Positions 7,515 through 16,195 of a stretch of 64,000 bases of DNA are shown piece by piece. The position numbers and the translations under genes were made by a program. This DNA comes from Campylobacter sp. MIT 97-5078 (GTDB lineage: Bacteria > Campylobacterota > Campylobacteria > Campylobacterales > Campylobacteraceae): contig NZ_QHLK01000010.1 of assembly GCF_006864455.1 (NCBI RefSeq), positions 1 through 64,000 on the forward strand. Reading direction: 5' to 3'. Positions within the stretch are counted from its first letter, which is position 1. Each line of letters opens with the position of its first letter. The notes beneath the pieces are model-generated. The model was given only the letters and a program-made list of their open reading frames with translations. It was not told the origin of the DNA and ran no database searches.

Positions 7515-9202
7515 CATATATCCTTATGTTCATTATATTCGCTATCATTTTCCACTAAAGTTTGGAGCAAAGTAGCTACTTCTTGACTCTTATCATTCAC
7601 TAAGGCTTTCAATTTTTCAAGTAAAACATCATACTGCAACGCATCTTCGTTGATATTATCGCCAAAACCAAGCTGCTCTTCCACCCTTTTTCGTGCAGCA
7701 TTAAATTTCTCCAACGCATCTTCAGCATCTTCGATGAAGCCAGCATCTTTTTGCTCTTGCTCTTCAGCTGCAGCAACATCTGCAAGCATTTTTTGCGTAA
7801 ATGGCACGATAACTTTTTTGTAAAAAATGAAAAGTAAAATCGCTGCAATAAAATATTTAATAGGTGGGATAAATGGCTCAATAAAGCGACCATAAAAGGT
7901 TTTAACCTTACTTTCAACCTTAACATCACTTTTCGCAAATTCTAAGTTACTCACAGCAACTGAATCGCCCCTTGCAACATCATAGTTTATCGTTCTTTGG
8001 ACTAAATTTTGTATATTTTGAAGTTGGGTATCACTCAACGGGATATATTCAGTTACCACTTCTCCGTTCTCATTTATACTTTCTTGGTATTTTCCATCGA
8101 TCATTACCGCAGCTGAAGTGCGAAGTATAGTAGCAAATGATTTTTTTGTATTAGTAACGGTCTTTGAAATTTCGTTATTTGTTGTGGTTTGATTTTTAGT
8201 GCTAAATTCGCCACTTGTGTTATCTTGCAAGCCTTCAACTGGCGAGATATTTGACACAGCTCCTGGAACACCTTGTATAGTTGGGTCTTTAAAACCTCTT
8301 CGCTCTTCATTTAAAGTCTGCTCACTTCTTACTACAGTGTTTGGATCATACACTTCGCTTTGAGATTCCATTTGTGAAAAGTCAAAGTCTATATTAACAT
8401 TTGCCACAACCTTATCTGTGCCACCTACAAAAGGTGCAAGGGTATTGATAATTTTTTGTTCTAGTTCTTGCTCTCTGTCCCTTTTGTATCTGATTTGAGT
8501 AGCAATTAAATCACTTTCATACGCTTGATCTTCTTCAAGAGGCACGCCCTTTTGATCGGTGATTTTTACATTTTCCTTGTCAAGTTTTGGCACAGCTGAA
8601 GCAACGATATTTTTAATGCCATCAATTTGCTTAGGCGTAAGCTTTAATCCTTCTTTGATATTAAGCACAACTGAAGCTGTAGGCGGGATTTGTCTTTCGG
8701 TAAAAACACTATCTTTAGGGATAGCTATAAACACGTTCGCTCTTTGTATAGGCTCTAAGCTTTCTATAGTGCGTGCAAGCTCAGTTTGTATGGCTCTAAG
8801 ATACTTAATCCTTTGATCCTCGCTTGTAGCTCCAAACTGCTGTTGATCATAGCCTTCCCAGCCCATTTTAGAATCTTTGATAAGTCCTTCGCTTGCTACC
8901 ATCATCTTTTGTTTATAGACTTGATCTTGTGGCACTAAAATGGTATTTTCGTTTTGTAAGATATAAGGCACTCCAGCTTGATCAAGTCTCGTAACTATAG
9001 CTGCTGTATTACTCGCATCAGTATTTTCTACTAAAACAGCATAGTTTGATTTTGCATTTGAACCTATGCCTTTGTAAAGTGCTAAAAATACCAAAAACCC
9101 TATCACTACAACGATAGAAGCAGCTATAACTATGCGTTGTCTTTTACTTAGATTTTGATACAGCTGCCCGATTTGGTGCAGCATATTTTTAAATTCTTCC
9201 AT
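7514..9202 (-). CDS. fliF: Flagellar M-ring (MS-ring) protein FliF
   Basis: Membrane ring on which the basal body is built. At 562 aa it has two membrane segments, about residues 24-44 and 440-465, flanking a periplasmic ring-building domain of the YscJ/FliF type. The final cytoplasmic tail, with EEQEQKDAG and LQTLVENDSEYN, binds FliG. The start is supported by GAGGGTGT just before the ATG. It is downstream of hisC and overlaps fliG. Confidence 0.96.
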   Translation of the reverse strand: MEEFKNMLHQIGQLYQNLSKRQRIVIAASIVVVIGFLVFLALYKGIGSNAKSNYAVLVENTDASNTAAIVTRLDQAGVPYILQNENTILVPQDQVYKQKMMVASEGLIKDSKMGWEGYDQQQFGATSEDQRIKYLRAIQTELARTIESLEPIQRANVFIAIPKDSVFTERQIPPTASVVLNIKEGLKLTPKQIDGIKNIVASAVPKLDKENVKITDQKGVPLEEDQAYESDLIATQIRYKRDREQELEQKIINTLAPFVGGTDKVVANVNIDFDFSQMESQSEVYDPNTVVRSEQTLNEERRGFKDPTIQGVPGAVSNISPVEGLQDNTSGEFSTKNQTTTNNEISKTVTNTKKSFATILRTSAAVMIDGKYQESINENGEVVTEYIPLSDTQLQNIQNLVQRTINYDVARGDSVAVSNLEFAKSDVKVESKVKTFYGRFIEPFIPPIKYFIAAILLFIFYKKVIVPFTQKMLADVAAAEEQEQKDAGFIEDAEDALEKFNAARKRVEEQLGFGDNINEDALQYDVLLEKLKALVNDKSQEVATLLQTLVENDSEYNEHKDI

Positions 9203-9227
9203 ACACCCTCAATCTTTTTATATCATT

Positions 9228-10319
9228 TTATATGATTTTTTCAAATTCAGTAAAAAATCGTCCATTCTCATAAGGCTTGCCTATGGTGATTCTCACTGCG
9301 TTTAAACCATATGATTTTAAATTTCGTATTATTATACCCTTTTTAAGCAATTTTTCAGACAAATCACTGCTATTTTTTTCATCAAAGAAATAAGTAATGA
9401 AATTTGTATAACTTGGTATAAAAGAAATTCTGTGTTTTAAAGCAAATTCTTCATACAATTTCATCTCATTAAAATTATTTTCTAAAGTTTTTGCAATAAA
9501 TTTGCTGTCATCTAAAGCAGCAACTGCGGCTTTTAAGCTTAAATTTGTTACATTAAAAGGCGCGCGAAGCTTATAAAAAGCTTTAATGATGTCTTCATTT
9601 GCTACGCCATAGCCTATACGAAGCCCACCTAAAGCATAAAGCTTTGAAAAAGTGCCAAGATATAGGGCGTTTTTATATTTTTTAAGCAGTTCTTTTGGCT
9701 CTAAATGCTTTTTCGTGTCTTTAAAACTTGCAAATTCATTATACGCAGCGTCAATTGCCACTAAACAATCCTCATTAACAAAGCTTAAAAAATCCTCAAC
9801 CTCACTTGCATCTAAGCACTCACCCAAAGGATTGTTTGGCACGCACAAAAACACAAGTTTAATCTCATCTTTATGCTTGTTATAAAGCTCTTTAAGCTCG
9901 CTTAAATTATGCGTAATTGAGCTTGTTTTATAGCATTTTGCTCCTGTTTGCTTAGCATAAATTTCATACATCGCGAAACTTACTCCGCATTGCAAAAAGG
10001 CATTTTGAGCATTAAGCTTTGAATGCACAGCATATTCGATGATCTGATCGCTTCCTGCCCCGATAATAAGCTCTTTTTCACTTACTTTGAATTTATTTGC
10101 AAGCTTCATTTTAAGCTCACTCATACTATCATCTGGATATAAATATGCCTTATGGGCGTTTTCTTGCAAGGCTTTTAAGGCTAAGGGGGAAGTGCCAAGT
10201 GGATTTTCATTGCTTGCAAGCTTGATCACTTCACTCACGCCGTATTCTTTAGCGATAAGTTCTATATCCTTACCCGGCTCGTAATTACTTAAATTATTTA
10301 AAAAATCATTAAATTTCAT
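9228..10319 (-). CDS. hisC: Histidinol-phosphate aminotransferase
   Basis: PLP enzyme transferring an amino group to imidazole-acetol phosphate in histidine synthesis. In this lineage it may also serve aromatic or other amino acids. The fold-type I pattern is present: SNENPLGTSP near the N-terminus, PNNPLGEC, the aspartate in AIDAAYNEF, and the lysine in TFSKLYALGGLRIGYG. About 363 aa, normal length. ATGATG offers two starts; the second (10319) has better spacing to AAAGGAG. It lies between pheA and fliF, an amino-acid gene inside a flagellar transcription unit. Confidence 0.93.
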   Translation of the reverse strand: MKFNDFLNNLSNYEPGKDIELIAKEYGVSEVIKLASNENPLGTSPLALKALQENAHKAYLYPDDSMSELKMKLANKFKVSEKELIIGAGSDQIIEYAVHSKLNAQNAFLQCGVSFAMYEIYAKQTGAKCYKTSSITHNLSELKELYNKHKDEIKLVFLCVPNNPLGECLDASEVEDFLSFVNEDCLVAIDAAYNEFASFKDTKKHLEPKELLKKYKNALYLGTFSKLYALGGLRIGYGVANEDIIKAFYKLRAPFNVTNLSLKAAVAALDDSKFIAKTLENNFNEMKLYEEFALKHRISFIPSYTNFITYFFDEKNSSDLSEKLLKKGIIIRNLKSYGLNAVRITIGKPYENGRFFTEFEKII

Positions 10320-10340
10320 CATCTCTCCTTTAAATTTCTA

Positions 10341-11405
10341 CTACTCAGCTTTAAGATATGAGCCAAGCCAAACAAGCTCTTTAAGTGACCCTATAGCTTT
10401 TTGCACTATTGCATCATCAATATGCCCTTCAAAATCTATGTAAAAGCTGTGTAAAAAGTCTTTACTTTTTACGGGACGTGATTCTAGGCGGTAGATATTG
10501 ATATTTTCTTTTTTAAAGGAACTTAAAAGATCAAATAAGGCTCCAGGTTTGTCAGCGGTGTGTGCTAGTATCGAAGTTTTACAATTTGGCATTTGTGGGA
10601 ATTTGTTTTCATTGAGGATTAAAAATCTTGTGCGATTTGCAGCATTATCTTCTATTTTTTCAAAAAGCACAGGCACTTTATAAAGTTTGGCTGCGATTTT
10701 TGAGCAAATGGCAGCTGAATATTCATCTTTTGAAGCCAAAAAAGCTGCATTTGCTGTGGATTTGCTCGCAATAAACTCAATCTCATTTAGGTTGTGACTT
10801 TGTATGAAATTATGACATTGATTATAGCCTTGTGGGTGAGAATAAATGCGTTTGATTTGTTTTAAATCATCATTTAAACTCACAAAAGAATGGTGTATAT
10901 CCATATAAAGCTCGCCAAAGATTTTTATCTCCTTAAATTTAGCTAAGCAATCCATCGTAATGCCAACTGCACCTTCTGTATTATTTTCTATAGGCACGAC
11001 CGCATAATTTACTTCTTTATTGGCTAGCTCTTTAAACACATCTTCAATCGTAGCTAAAGCCCTATAAACACTCATAGTCCCAAAACGAGCCTGAGCAGCT
11101 TGATGCGTATAAGAGCCTTCTGGTCCAAGATAAGCCACACTTTGAGGCTTTTCAAGATTTCTTGAAACAGCAAAAATTTCTTGATAAATGGCTTCGATTG
11201 CCTCTTCATCAAGCAAACTTTGCTGATTTAGGCTTTTTAAACGTTTGATAATAGCAAGTTCTCGCTCTGGACGATAAATTTGTCCTTTATTTTTATATTT
11301 AAGCTCGCCAACACTTTTTACATAAGACATTCGCTTGCCAAGTAGTTTTAAAATTTCATTATCAATCTCATCAATTTTTGCCCGTAAATCCTCTAAATTC
11401 ATCAT
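10341..11405 (-). CDS. pheA: Bifunctional chorismate mutase / prephenate dehydratase
   Basis: Makes phenylpyruvate for phenylalanine synthesis. An AroQ-type chorismate mutase domain covers about residues 1-90 (LRAKIDEIDNEILKLLGKR). The prephenate dehydratase domain follows (about 95-270, with YLGPEGSYTHQA and NRTRFLIL). A C-terminal ACT domain (about 272-354) keeps the ESRP motif used for phenylalanine feedback inhibition. The start overlaps the upstream HAD gene by 4 nt (ATGA). tyrA, the other branch, is separate at 25603. Confidence 0.95.
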   Translation of the reverse strand: MMNLEDLRAKIDEIDNEILKLLGKRMSYVKSVGELKYKNKGQIYRPERELAIIKRLKSLNQQSLLDEEAIEAIYQEIFAVSRNLEKPQSVAYLGPEGSYTHQAAQARFGTMSVYRALATIEDVFKELANKEVNYAVVPIENNTEGAVGITMDCLAKFKEIKIFGELYMDIHHSFVSLNDDLKQIKRIYSHPQGYNQCHNFIQSHNLNEIEFIASKSTANAAFLASKDEYSAAICSKIAAKLYKVPVLFEKIEDNAANRTRFLILNENKFPQMPNCKTSILAHTADKPGALFDLLSSFKKENINIYRLESRPVKSKDFLHSFYIDFEGHIDDAIVQKAIGSLKELVWLGSYLKAE

Positions 11406-12166
11406 TTTTCCTTTAAATTTTGCAAAAACTCAGCCACACTAGGATAGACAAAGTCAAGCTTGCTTTCATCAAGATTTTTTGTGCTTGAAATTTTACCGCT
11501 TAAAACAAGGGTCGTTTGCATACCTAAAGCCTTAGCCTGCACTAAATCACCCCTAAAATCATCACTGATTATAAGTGTATTTTCAAAACTTGCCTTTTTA
11601 TCTTGACTTTTTAAAAGCTCTAATGCCCTTTTATAAAAAGCAAAACTTGGCTTTCCAACCACCTCATAACTTGCATTGCTCGCATATTCAAGCATTTTCA
11701 TAATAGCACCAACACCCGGATAAAGCTTCTCATTTTTCTTATAAATGCTTGTTTCATGCAAAGCAATTACCCTTACTCCAGATTTTGCAAGCTCTATCAT
11801 ATCAGCAAAATCATTCATCAAAAAGCCATCAAAACTTGCCACAAGCACAGCCTTTGCCTCTTTGTAATCTAAACTAAAACCAAGTTTTTCAAGGCTTTGT
11901 TTAAACTCACCTGATCCAAAAGCAGCGATTTTACAAGGCTTAAGCAAGCCTGAAAGCACGGCAAAAGGATCAATATAAGCATTATCCTTTATATTAAGTC
12001 CCTTTACTCTTAAATGCTCTAAAAAATCAAGCTTTTTGGTGTTATTTGTAATGATAACATAGGCTAAGTTTTTTTCATTTAAAAAATTGATTAATTCCTT
12101 AGCCCCAGCTATCAAGCTTTTATCAGCATCGCTTAAAAGCGTGCCTTGCACATCGATGAAAAACAT
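11402..12166 (-). CDS. HAD-superfamily NagD-like protein
   Basis: Haloacid-dehalogenase fold of the NagD/IIA subclass, 254 aa. Motif I near the N-terminus reads DVQGTL instead of DxDGT/V: the nucleophile Asp5 is there but the acid/base Asp two residues on is Gln7. Motif II is VIITNNTKK, and motif IV is IISDDFRGDLVQAKALGM with its metal-binding acidic pair. A cap domain sits in the middle. Sugar- or nucleotide-phosphate hydrolysis would be expected of the family, but the Gln change makes normal phosphatase activity doubtful. It lies between lysA and pheA, 6 nt after lysA. Confidence 0.8.
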   Translation of the reverse strand: MFFIDVQGTLLSDADKSLIAGAKELINFLNEKNLAYVIITNNTKKLDFLEHLRVKGLNIKDNAYIDPFAVLSGLLKPCKIAAFGSGEFKQSLEKLGFSLDYKEAKAVLVASFDGFLMNDFADMIELAKSGVRVIALHETSIYKKNEKLYPGVGAIMKMLEYASNASYEVVGKPSFAFYKRALELLKSQDKKASFENTLIISDDFRGDLVQAKALGMQTTLVLSGKISSTKNLDESKLDFVYPSVAEFLQNLKEK

Positions 12167-12172
12167 ATTTAC

Positions 12173-13414
12173 TTACCCCTCTTTCAAACACTCAAGCTCA
12201 TCTTGCACCAAAGCTTCAAAGCTTTGTCTTTTGCGGATAAGCTTGATTTGCATTTTGCCATTTTCATCTTTAAATTTGGCAAGCTCGCACACTTTTGGGC
12301 GGGTATTATAATTACTACTCATAGAAAAGCCATACGCTCCAGCATTTTTAATCACGAGTATATCCCCATTTTTGCTTTGCTGTAAAAGTCTATCTTTAGC
12401 AAAAAAATCCCCACTTTCACAAATTCCACCCACCACATCACAAGGGTTTTTTTCGCCCTCATTATAAGGCAAAACTATCTCATGATAGGCATTATAAAGG
12501 CTTGGGCGTAAAAGATCATTCATCGCTGCATCAGTGATAATAAAGCGTTTTGAGGGAGTGATTTTTTCATACAGCACACTACTTACTAGCTCGCCAGCAT
12601 TTGCTACTAAAAAGCGTCCGGGTTCAAGTGCTATGGTAAGATCAAGCCCGCTCAAAGAGCTAAGCACGCCTTGAGCATAAGCGTATAAGTCTGGTTCGCT
12701 CTCGCCTTCATAAGAAACACCTAAGCCACCACCTATATCAAAAAATTTAAGCTCTATATTAAGTGCTTTTAACTCACGCACAAGCTTAGCTACAAGGGTG
12801 CTTGCTTCATGGATAGGGCTTATATCAAGAAGTTGCGAACCTATGTGAAAATGAATGCCAACTGGCTCTAAAAATTCACTTTTATGAGCGTAAAGATACA
12901 TTTTTCTTGCAAAATCAAATGCAACGCCGAATTTATTAACATTTAGCCCTGTAGAGATGTAAGGGTGGGTTTTTGCATCGACATTTGGATTTACTCTTAT
13001 ACTTATCCTTGCTTTTTTATCAAGCTTTTTTGCCACATTTTCAAGCACATACATTTCAGTTTCGCTTTCAAGATTGATATACAAAATATCATATTCAAGA
13101 GCCTGTTTTAGCTCAAGCTCGCTTTTTCCTACTCCGCTAAAAATGATCTTATAAGGCTTAGTGCCAACCTGCAAAGCTCTTTTTACCTCGCCTATGCTTA
13201 CGCAGTCAAATCCACTATCAAGCTCTTTAAGCAAAGACAAAAGGCTTAAATTTGAGTTTGCCTTCATGGCATAAAAAATTTGAGATTTTCTTGCTTTAAA
13301 GGCTGTTTTTAAACGCAAAAAACGTTCTTTAATCATATCAAAATCATAGATATAAAAAGGAGTGCCAAACTCCTTTGCCAAAGCCTTATAATTAAATTTT
13401 AAATCCGCACTCAT
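12173..13414 (-). CDS. lysA: Diaminopimelate decarboxylase
   Basis: PLP-dependent decarboxylation of meso-diaminopimelate to lysine, the last lysine step. The alanine-racemase-like barrel begins with TPFYIYDFD. The PLP lysine lies in FYAMKANSN; HIGSQL, GGGLGVSY and EPGRFLVANAG bind the cofactor phosphate and substrate, and CESGDFFAKDR is the C-terminal signature. I place the start at 13414 (413 aa) because AAAGGCG precedes it and the likely transcription start near 13438 would leave almost no leader for the ATG at 13432. It appears to be first in the lysA-HAD-pheA-hisC-fliFGH-dxs unit. Confidence 0.94.
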   Translation of the reverse strand: MSADLKFNYKALAKEFGTPFYIYDFDMIKERFLRLKTAFKARKSQIFYAMKANSNLSLLSLLKELDSGFDCVSIGEVKRALQVGTKPYKIIFSGVGKSELELKQALEYDILYINLESETEMYVLENVAKKLDKKARISIRVNPNVDAKTHPYISTGLNVNKFGVAFDFARKMYLYAHKSEFLEPVGIHFHIGSQLLDISPIHEASTLVAKLVRELKALNIELKFFDIGGGLGVSYEGESEPDLYAYAQGVLSSLSGLDLTIALEPGRFLVANAGELVSSVLYEKITPSKRFIITDAAMNDLLRPSLYNAYHEIVLPYNEGEKNPCDVVGGICESGDFFAKDRLLQQSKNGDILVIKNAGAYGFSMSSNYNTRPKVCELAKFKDENGKMQIKLIRKRQSFEALVQDELECLKEG

Positions 13415-13444
13415 CAAAACGCCTTTTATCATTTAAAAATGCAA

Positions 13445-13450
13445 ATTATA
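13445..13450 (-). promoter_or_regulatory. Promoter of the lysA-fliF-dxs unit
   Basis: On the minus strand GCAAAATTTTGT leads into TATAAT (complement of 13445-13450), a near-ideal Campylobacter promoter. The expected transcription start is about 13438. No internal gap of more than 26 nt occurs from lysA through dxs, so this may drive the whole run of eight genes. Confidence 0.65.
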
Positions 13451-13498
13451 ACAAAATTTTGCTTAAAAGGCGTATATTGCTTTACTTTTTAGCATAAG

Positions 13499-13528
13499 AA
13501 TGAATAAAAAAATCGTTTTTTATTCATT
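13499..13528. repeat. 13-bp hairpin between divergent promoters
   Basis: Perfect inverted repeat: AATGAATAAAAAA (13499-13511), loop ATCG, TTTTTTATTCATT (13516-13528). It sits between the lysA promoter (leftward) and the TACAAT promoter at 13557 (rightward), where a terminator is not needed, so a protein-binding site is plausible. It closely resembles the longer hairpin at 46674-46713. Confidence 0.6.
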
Positions 13529-13556
13529 TTGCAAACATAATGTTAGCAAAGCGTGT

Positions 13557-13562
13557 TACAAT
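13557..13562 (+). promoter_or_regulatory. -10 element for the 13593-14361 pair
   Basis: TACAAT in the context GTGTTACAATAC lies about 31 nt before the ATG of the DUF411 remnant. The remnant has a strong AAAAGGAG ribosome site, so this transcript probably continues into the isochorismatase-like gene. Confidence 0.5.
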
Positions 13563-13592
13563 ACTTTAATTTCAAATTGAAAAGGAGTAGCA

Positions 13593-13724
13593 ATGAAAAA
13601 GATTGTTTTAGCGTGTCCTTTAACCCTGCCACTTTTGGCAAATGACAAGCTTATCGAACTTTATGAAAGCAAAACTTGCGATTGTTGTGATTTTTGGGCA
13701 AAATATATACAAGAAAAAAGCTAA
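13593..13724 (+). pseudogene. Truncated DUF411 metal-binding protein remnant
   Basis: A 43-codon frame with an excellent AAAAGGAG ribosome site. It starts like a secreted DUF411 protein: a short signal-like segment (MKKIVLACPLTLPLLA) and then KLIELYESKTCDCCDFWAKY, matching the DUF411 opening with its clustered cysteines (usual form CGCC, here CDCC). A stop follows after YIQEKS, whereas DUF411 proteins normally continue for about 100 more residues. I could not follow the missing part in another frame before 13774. DUF411 genes are often near copper-resistance genes; none is nearby. It may survive as a short peptide or simply be decaying. Confidence 0.65.
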
Positions 13725-13773
13725 GCTTTATGGGATTTATAAAGAACAAAAGCTCATTTAAAAAGGAGAAAAT

Positions 13774-14361
13774 ATGCAAACCTTGTTACAAAAAGATGAA
13801 AGTCTACTTTTAGGGCTTGACATACAAGAAAGACTTGTTTCAACAATGTTCTACAAAGAAAAAGTGCTGAAAAACGCTCAAATTTTACTTACTGGGGCAA
13901 GAAAACTTGGTATAAAAACGCTCATAAGCGAGCAGTATCCAAAGGGTTTGGGTAAAACTGATGAAGCTTTAAAGTTTAAAACTATAGCTGATTTTAATGC
14001 TTTGGATCATAATGATGAAAACTCTCAAGTAAGACTTTTTGAAAAAATTTCTTTTAGCGTAATGAATGATGAAATGATTGTAAAATGCATAAAAAGTACA
14101 AATTGTAAAAGCTTAGTCTTTTTTGGCATAGAAACACATATTTGTGTTTTGCAAAGTGTGATTATGGCTTTGCAAATGGGCTTTGAAGTATGGCTTATCG
14201 AAGATGCTTTGAGCTCAAGAACGAAAGAAAATCACAAAAATGCTCTGCGTTTTATGCAAACTTGTGGAGCAAAAATCATCAACACCGAAAGCTTTTTATT
14301 TGGCTTGATGAGTGATGCAAAGAACGAACATTTTAAAGCCATTAGTGCTTTGATAAAATAG
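13774..14361 (+). CDS. Isochorismatase-family cysteine hydrolase
   Basis: A 195-aa protein with the isochorismatase/nicotinamidase fold. The catalytic triad is recognisable: Asp in LGLDIQERL (about residue 17), a Lys in FEKISFSV and Cys in GIETHICVLQS (about residue 117). Relatives hydrolyse isochorismate, nicotinamide or carbamates; substrate cannot be assigned here. The nicotinamidase metal-binding DxHxxxH motif is not seen, so pncA is unlikely. A strong AAAAAGGAG site precedes the ATG. It shares a transcript with the DUF411 remnant. Confidence 0.85.
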   Translation: MQTLLQKDESLLLGLDIQERLVSTMFYKEKVLKNAQILLTGARKLGIKTLISEQYPKGLGKTDEALKFKTIADFNALDHNDENSQVRLFEKISFSVMNDEMIVKCIKSTNCKSLVFFGIETHICVLQSVIMALQMGFEVWLIEDALSSRTKENHKNALRFMQTCGAKIINTESFLFGLMSDAKNEHFKAISALIK

Positions 14362-14366
14362 CCTTT

Positions 14367-14401
14367 TTCTCAAGCTTAAAACACAGATTTGAGCTTGAGA
14401 A
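14367..14401. terminator. Hairpin between convergent genes
   Basis: A 10-bp stem (TTCTCAAGCT 14367-14376 with AGCTTGAGAA 14392-14401) and 15-nt loop follows the isochorismatase-like gene and faces the end of flgE. T runs are poor. The remaining bases up to 14528 are AT-rich with a further CTCAAGCTTTT copy of the stem sequence and no gene. Confidence 0.45.
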
Positions 14402-14528
14402 TTTATCTTTGGCTCAAGCTTTTGATACATCATTGCAAATTTTTATAAAAAAACGAAGCTATACAATCATCTTGCTTGATTAATTTTTTTAGTTCTTTAA
14501 CTCAAAACCTATTTATAGCGTTTTAAAT

Positions 14529-16172
14529 TTATTTTTTCATATTAATGGCTCTTTGTATCATCTCATCGCTTGTTGTGATGCTTTTTGAACTCGCATCAAA
14601 GGCTTTTTGCATAACGATGAGATTGGTTAGCTCCCTGCTTAAATCCGCATTTGATTGCTCTAACTTACCCCCAACAAAGCTTGCTGTGTAGTTAAAATCA
14701 CCATTTTGATCGTAAATAAAAGTCGGTGCTCCGCTATTTGAAGTTTGCATAAAATTATTGCTCCCAGCTGAAGCTAAGCCTTGTTCATTGATAAAATTAT
14801 ACAAAGCAAGTTTGCCTATAACGGCAGTGCGTCCGTTAGTAAATTGTGCGACTAAAGAACCATCTTTACTAATATCATATTTCGAGAAAAAGCCTTCAGC
14901 AAAGCCATCTGATCTTACAACAAGTTCATCATTTGAACCAGAATTTTTATTGATATATACTCCATCATAGCCAGAGCCTACATTTGCATTTAAAGGTGTG
15001 CCAAGATTGACACTGATCGTGCCGCCATTTGGATTTGGCACACTAGCAAGAGAATTAGCGATCAAGGCTCCGTTTTGATTAAATACCAAATTTCCGTTAC
15101 TTAAACCGCCAACTAATTCGCCCTCGCTATTATACACCCCAGCACTTATGCTGTATTCGATATTTTCGCCAACTTGAGGTAATATACGAGAAAGTGTGTA
15201 ACGCAAAGTGCTTCTTGAGCCATCGCTATTATACACATCAGCTTCTAAGGTCTTATTATCCGCACTTTCTTGTTCTGTAGCTAAAACTGCAGAGTCTATA
15301 TACAAGCTACCTCGATCAAGTCCGGCTAAATTCACAGCATTGGTTTGATAGTTTAAATTTTCATCTAAAATTGCTTCTATACTCGATGTTACGCCATTTG
15401 CGTCCTTGAAATTTAAGATCACTCTTTCGCCAGCTTTAGCACTAAAAACATCAGCCCTATTAACAGAGCCACTTGCAACGATCTTGCCCTCATTATTTGT
15501 AGCGATATTTATGTTATTTGTATTTAATGCTACTTTTACACTTTGAGTTTTAGTTTCAGCATTTAAACTACCTTTAAAGCTCACACTCGTGGTAACTTCT
15601 GGAGGAAGATATAAATTTTTAGGCACTGAAAGTATGCCTTGCATAGTTGTTGTACCTATGCTAAAATCTTGATTTGGATTATTTATAGTCCAGCCTGAAG
15701 TAACTGCACCAGAACCTAAATTTGTTCCCATAAGAGAAGAAACTCTGTCGCTAAAGCTCATTTGGGAAAAATTTGGATTCATCGTGCCTAAAACATAGTT
15801 TCCAAAGCTATCGACTAATTTTCCATTTCCATCTCTTGAAAAAGAACCATTCCTTGTATAATAAGCTTGATTATTTGCCCCCAAAACGCCAAAAAAACCC
15901 TTGCCATTTAAAGCCACATCAAACTCACCATCACTTGGCATAAATGAGCCTTGTTCAAAAACAACTTTACTTGCCGAACCTGTGCTACCAAAGCCTGATT
16001 GGGCAGGATTGGTTGATTGAGAACTTACTCTTTTATAAAAAATATCTTCAAATTCAGCAGAGGAGTATTTAAAGCCCGGAGTATTAATATTTGCTATATT
16101 ATTTGCACTTATATCTATCCCAAAATTTTGAGTTTTAATACCATTTACTCCATTATAAAATCCGCTAAACAT
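14529..16172 (-). CDS. flgE: Flagellar hook protein FlgE
   Basis: Structural subunit of the flagellar hook, or of the distal rod/hook transition (C. jejuni carries two FlgE-type genes and this neighbourhood corresponds to the second one). At 547 aa it has the N-terminal flagellar rod motif (ANNIANINTPGFKYSSAEF), central variable hook domains and the C-terminal heptad-rich end (LTNLIVMQKAFDASSKSIT) used in axial polymerisation. It lacks a signal peptide, as expected for type III export. It follows flgD by 23 nt and is probably expressed from the sigma-54 promoter at 16961. Confidence 0.93.
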   Translation of the reverse strand: MFSGFYNGVNGIKTQNFGIDISANNIANINTPGFKYSSAEFEDIFYKRVSSQSTNPAQSGFGSTGSASKVVFEQGSFMPSDGEFDVALNGKGFFGVLGANNQAYYTRNGSFSRDGNGKLVDSFGNYVLGTMNPNFSQMSFSDRVSSLMGTNLGSGAVTSGWTINNPNQDFSIGTTTMQGILSVPKNLYLPPEVTTSVSFKGSLNAETKTQSVKVALNTNNINIATNNEGKIVASGSVNRADVFSAKAGERVILNFKDANGVTSSIEAILDENLNYQTNAVNLAGLDRGSLYIDSAVLATEQESADNKTLEADVYNSDGSRSTLRYTLSRILPQVGENIEYSISAGVYNSEGELVGGLSNGNLVFNQNGALIANSLASVPNPNGGTISVNLGTPLNANVGSGYDGVYINKNSGSNDELVVRSDGFAEGFFSKYDISKDGSLVAQFTNGRTAVIGKLALYNFINEQGLASAGSNNFMQTSNSGAPTFIYDQNGDFNYTASFVGGKLEQSNADLSRELTNLIVMQKAFDASSKSITTSDEMIQRAINMKK

Positions 16173-16195
16173 AACTCCCCTTTGCCTTTTAATTC

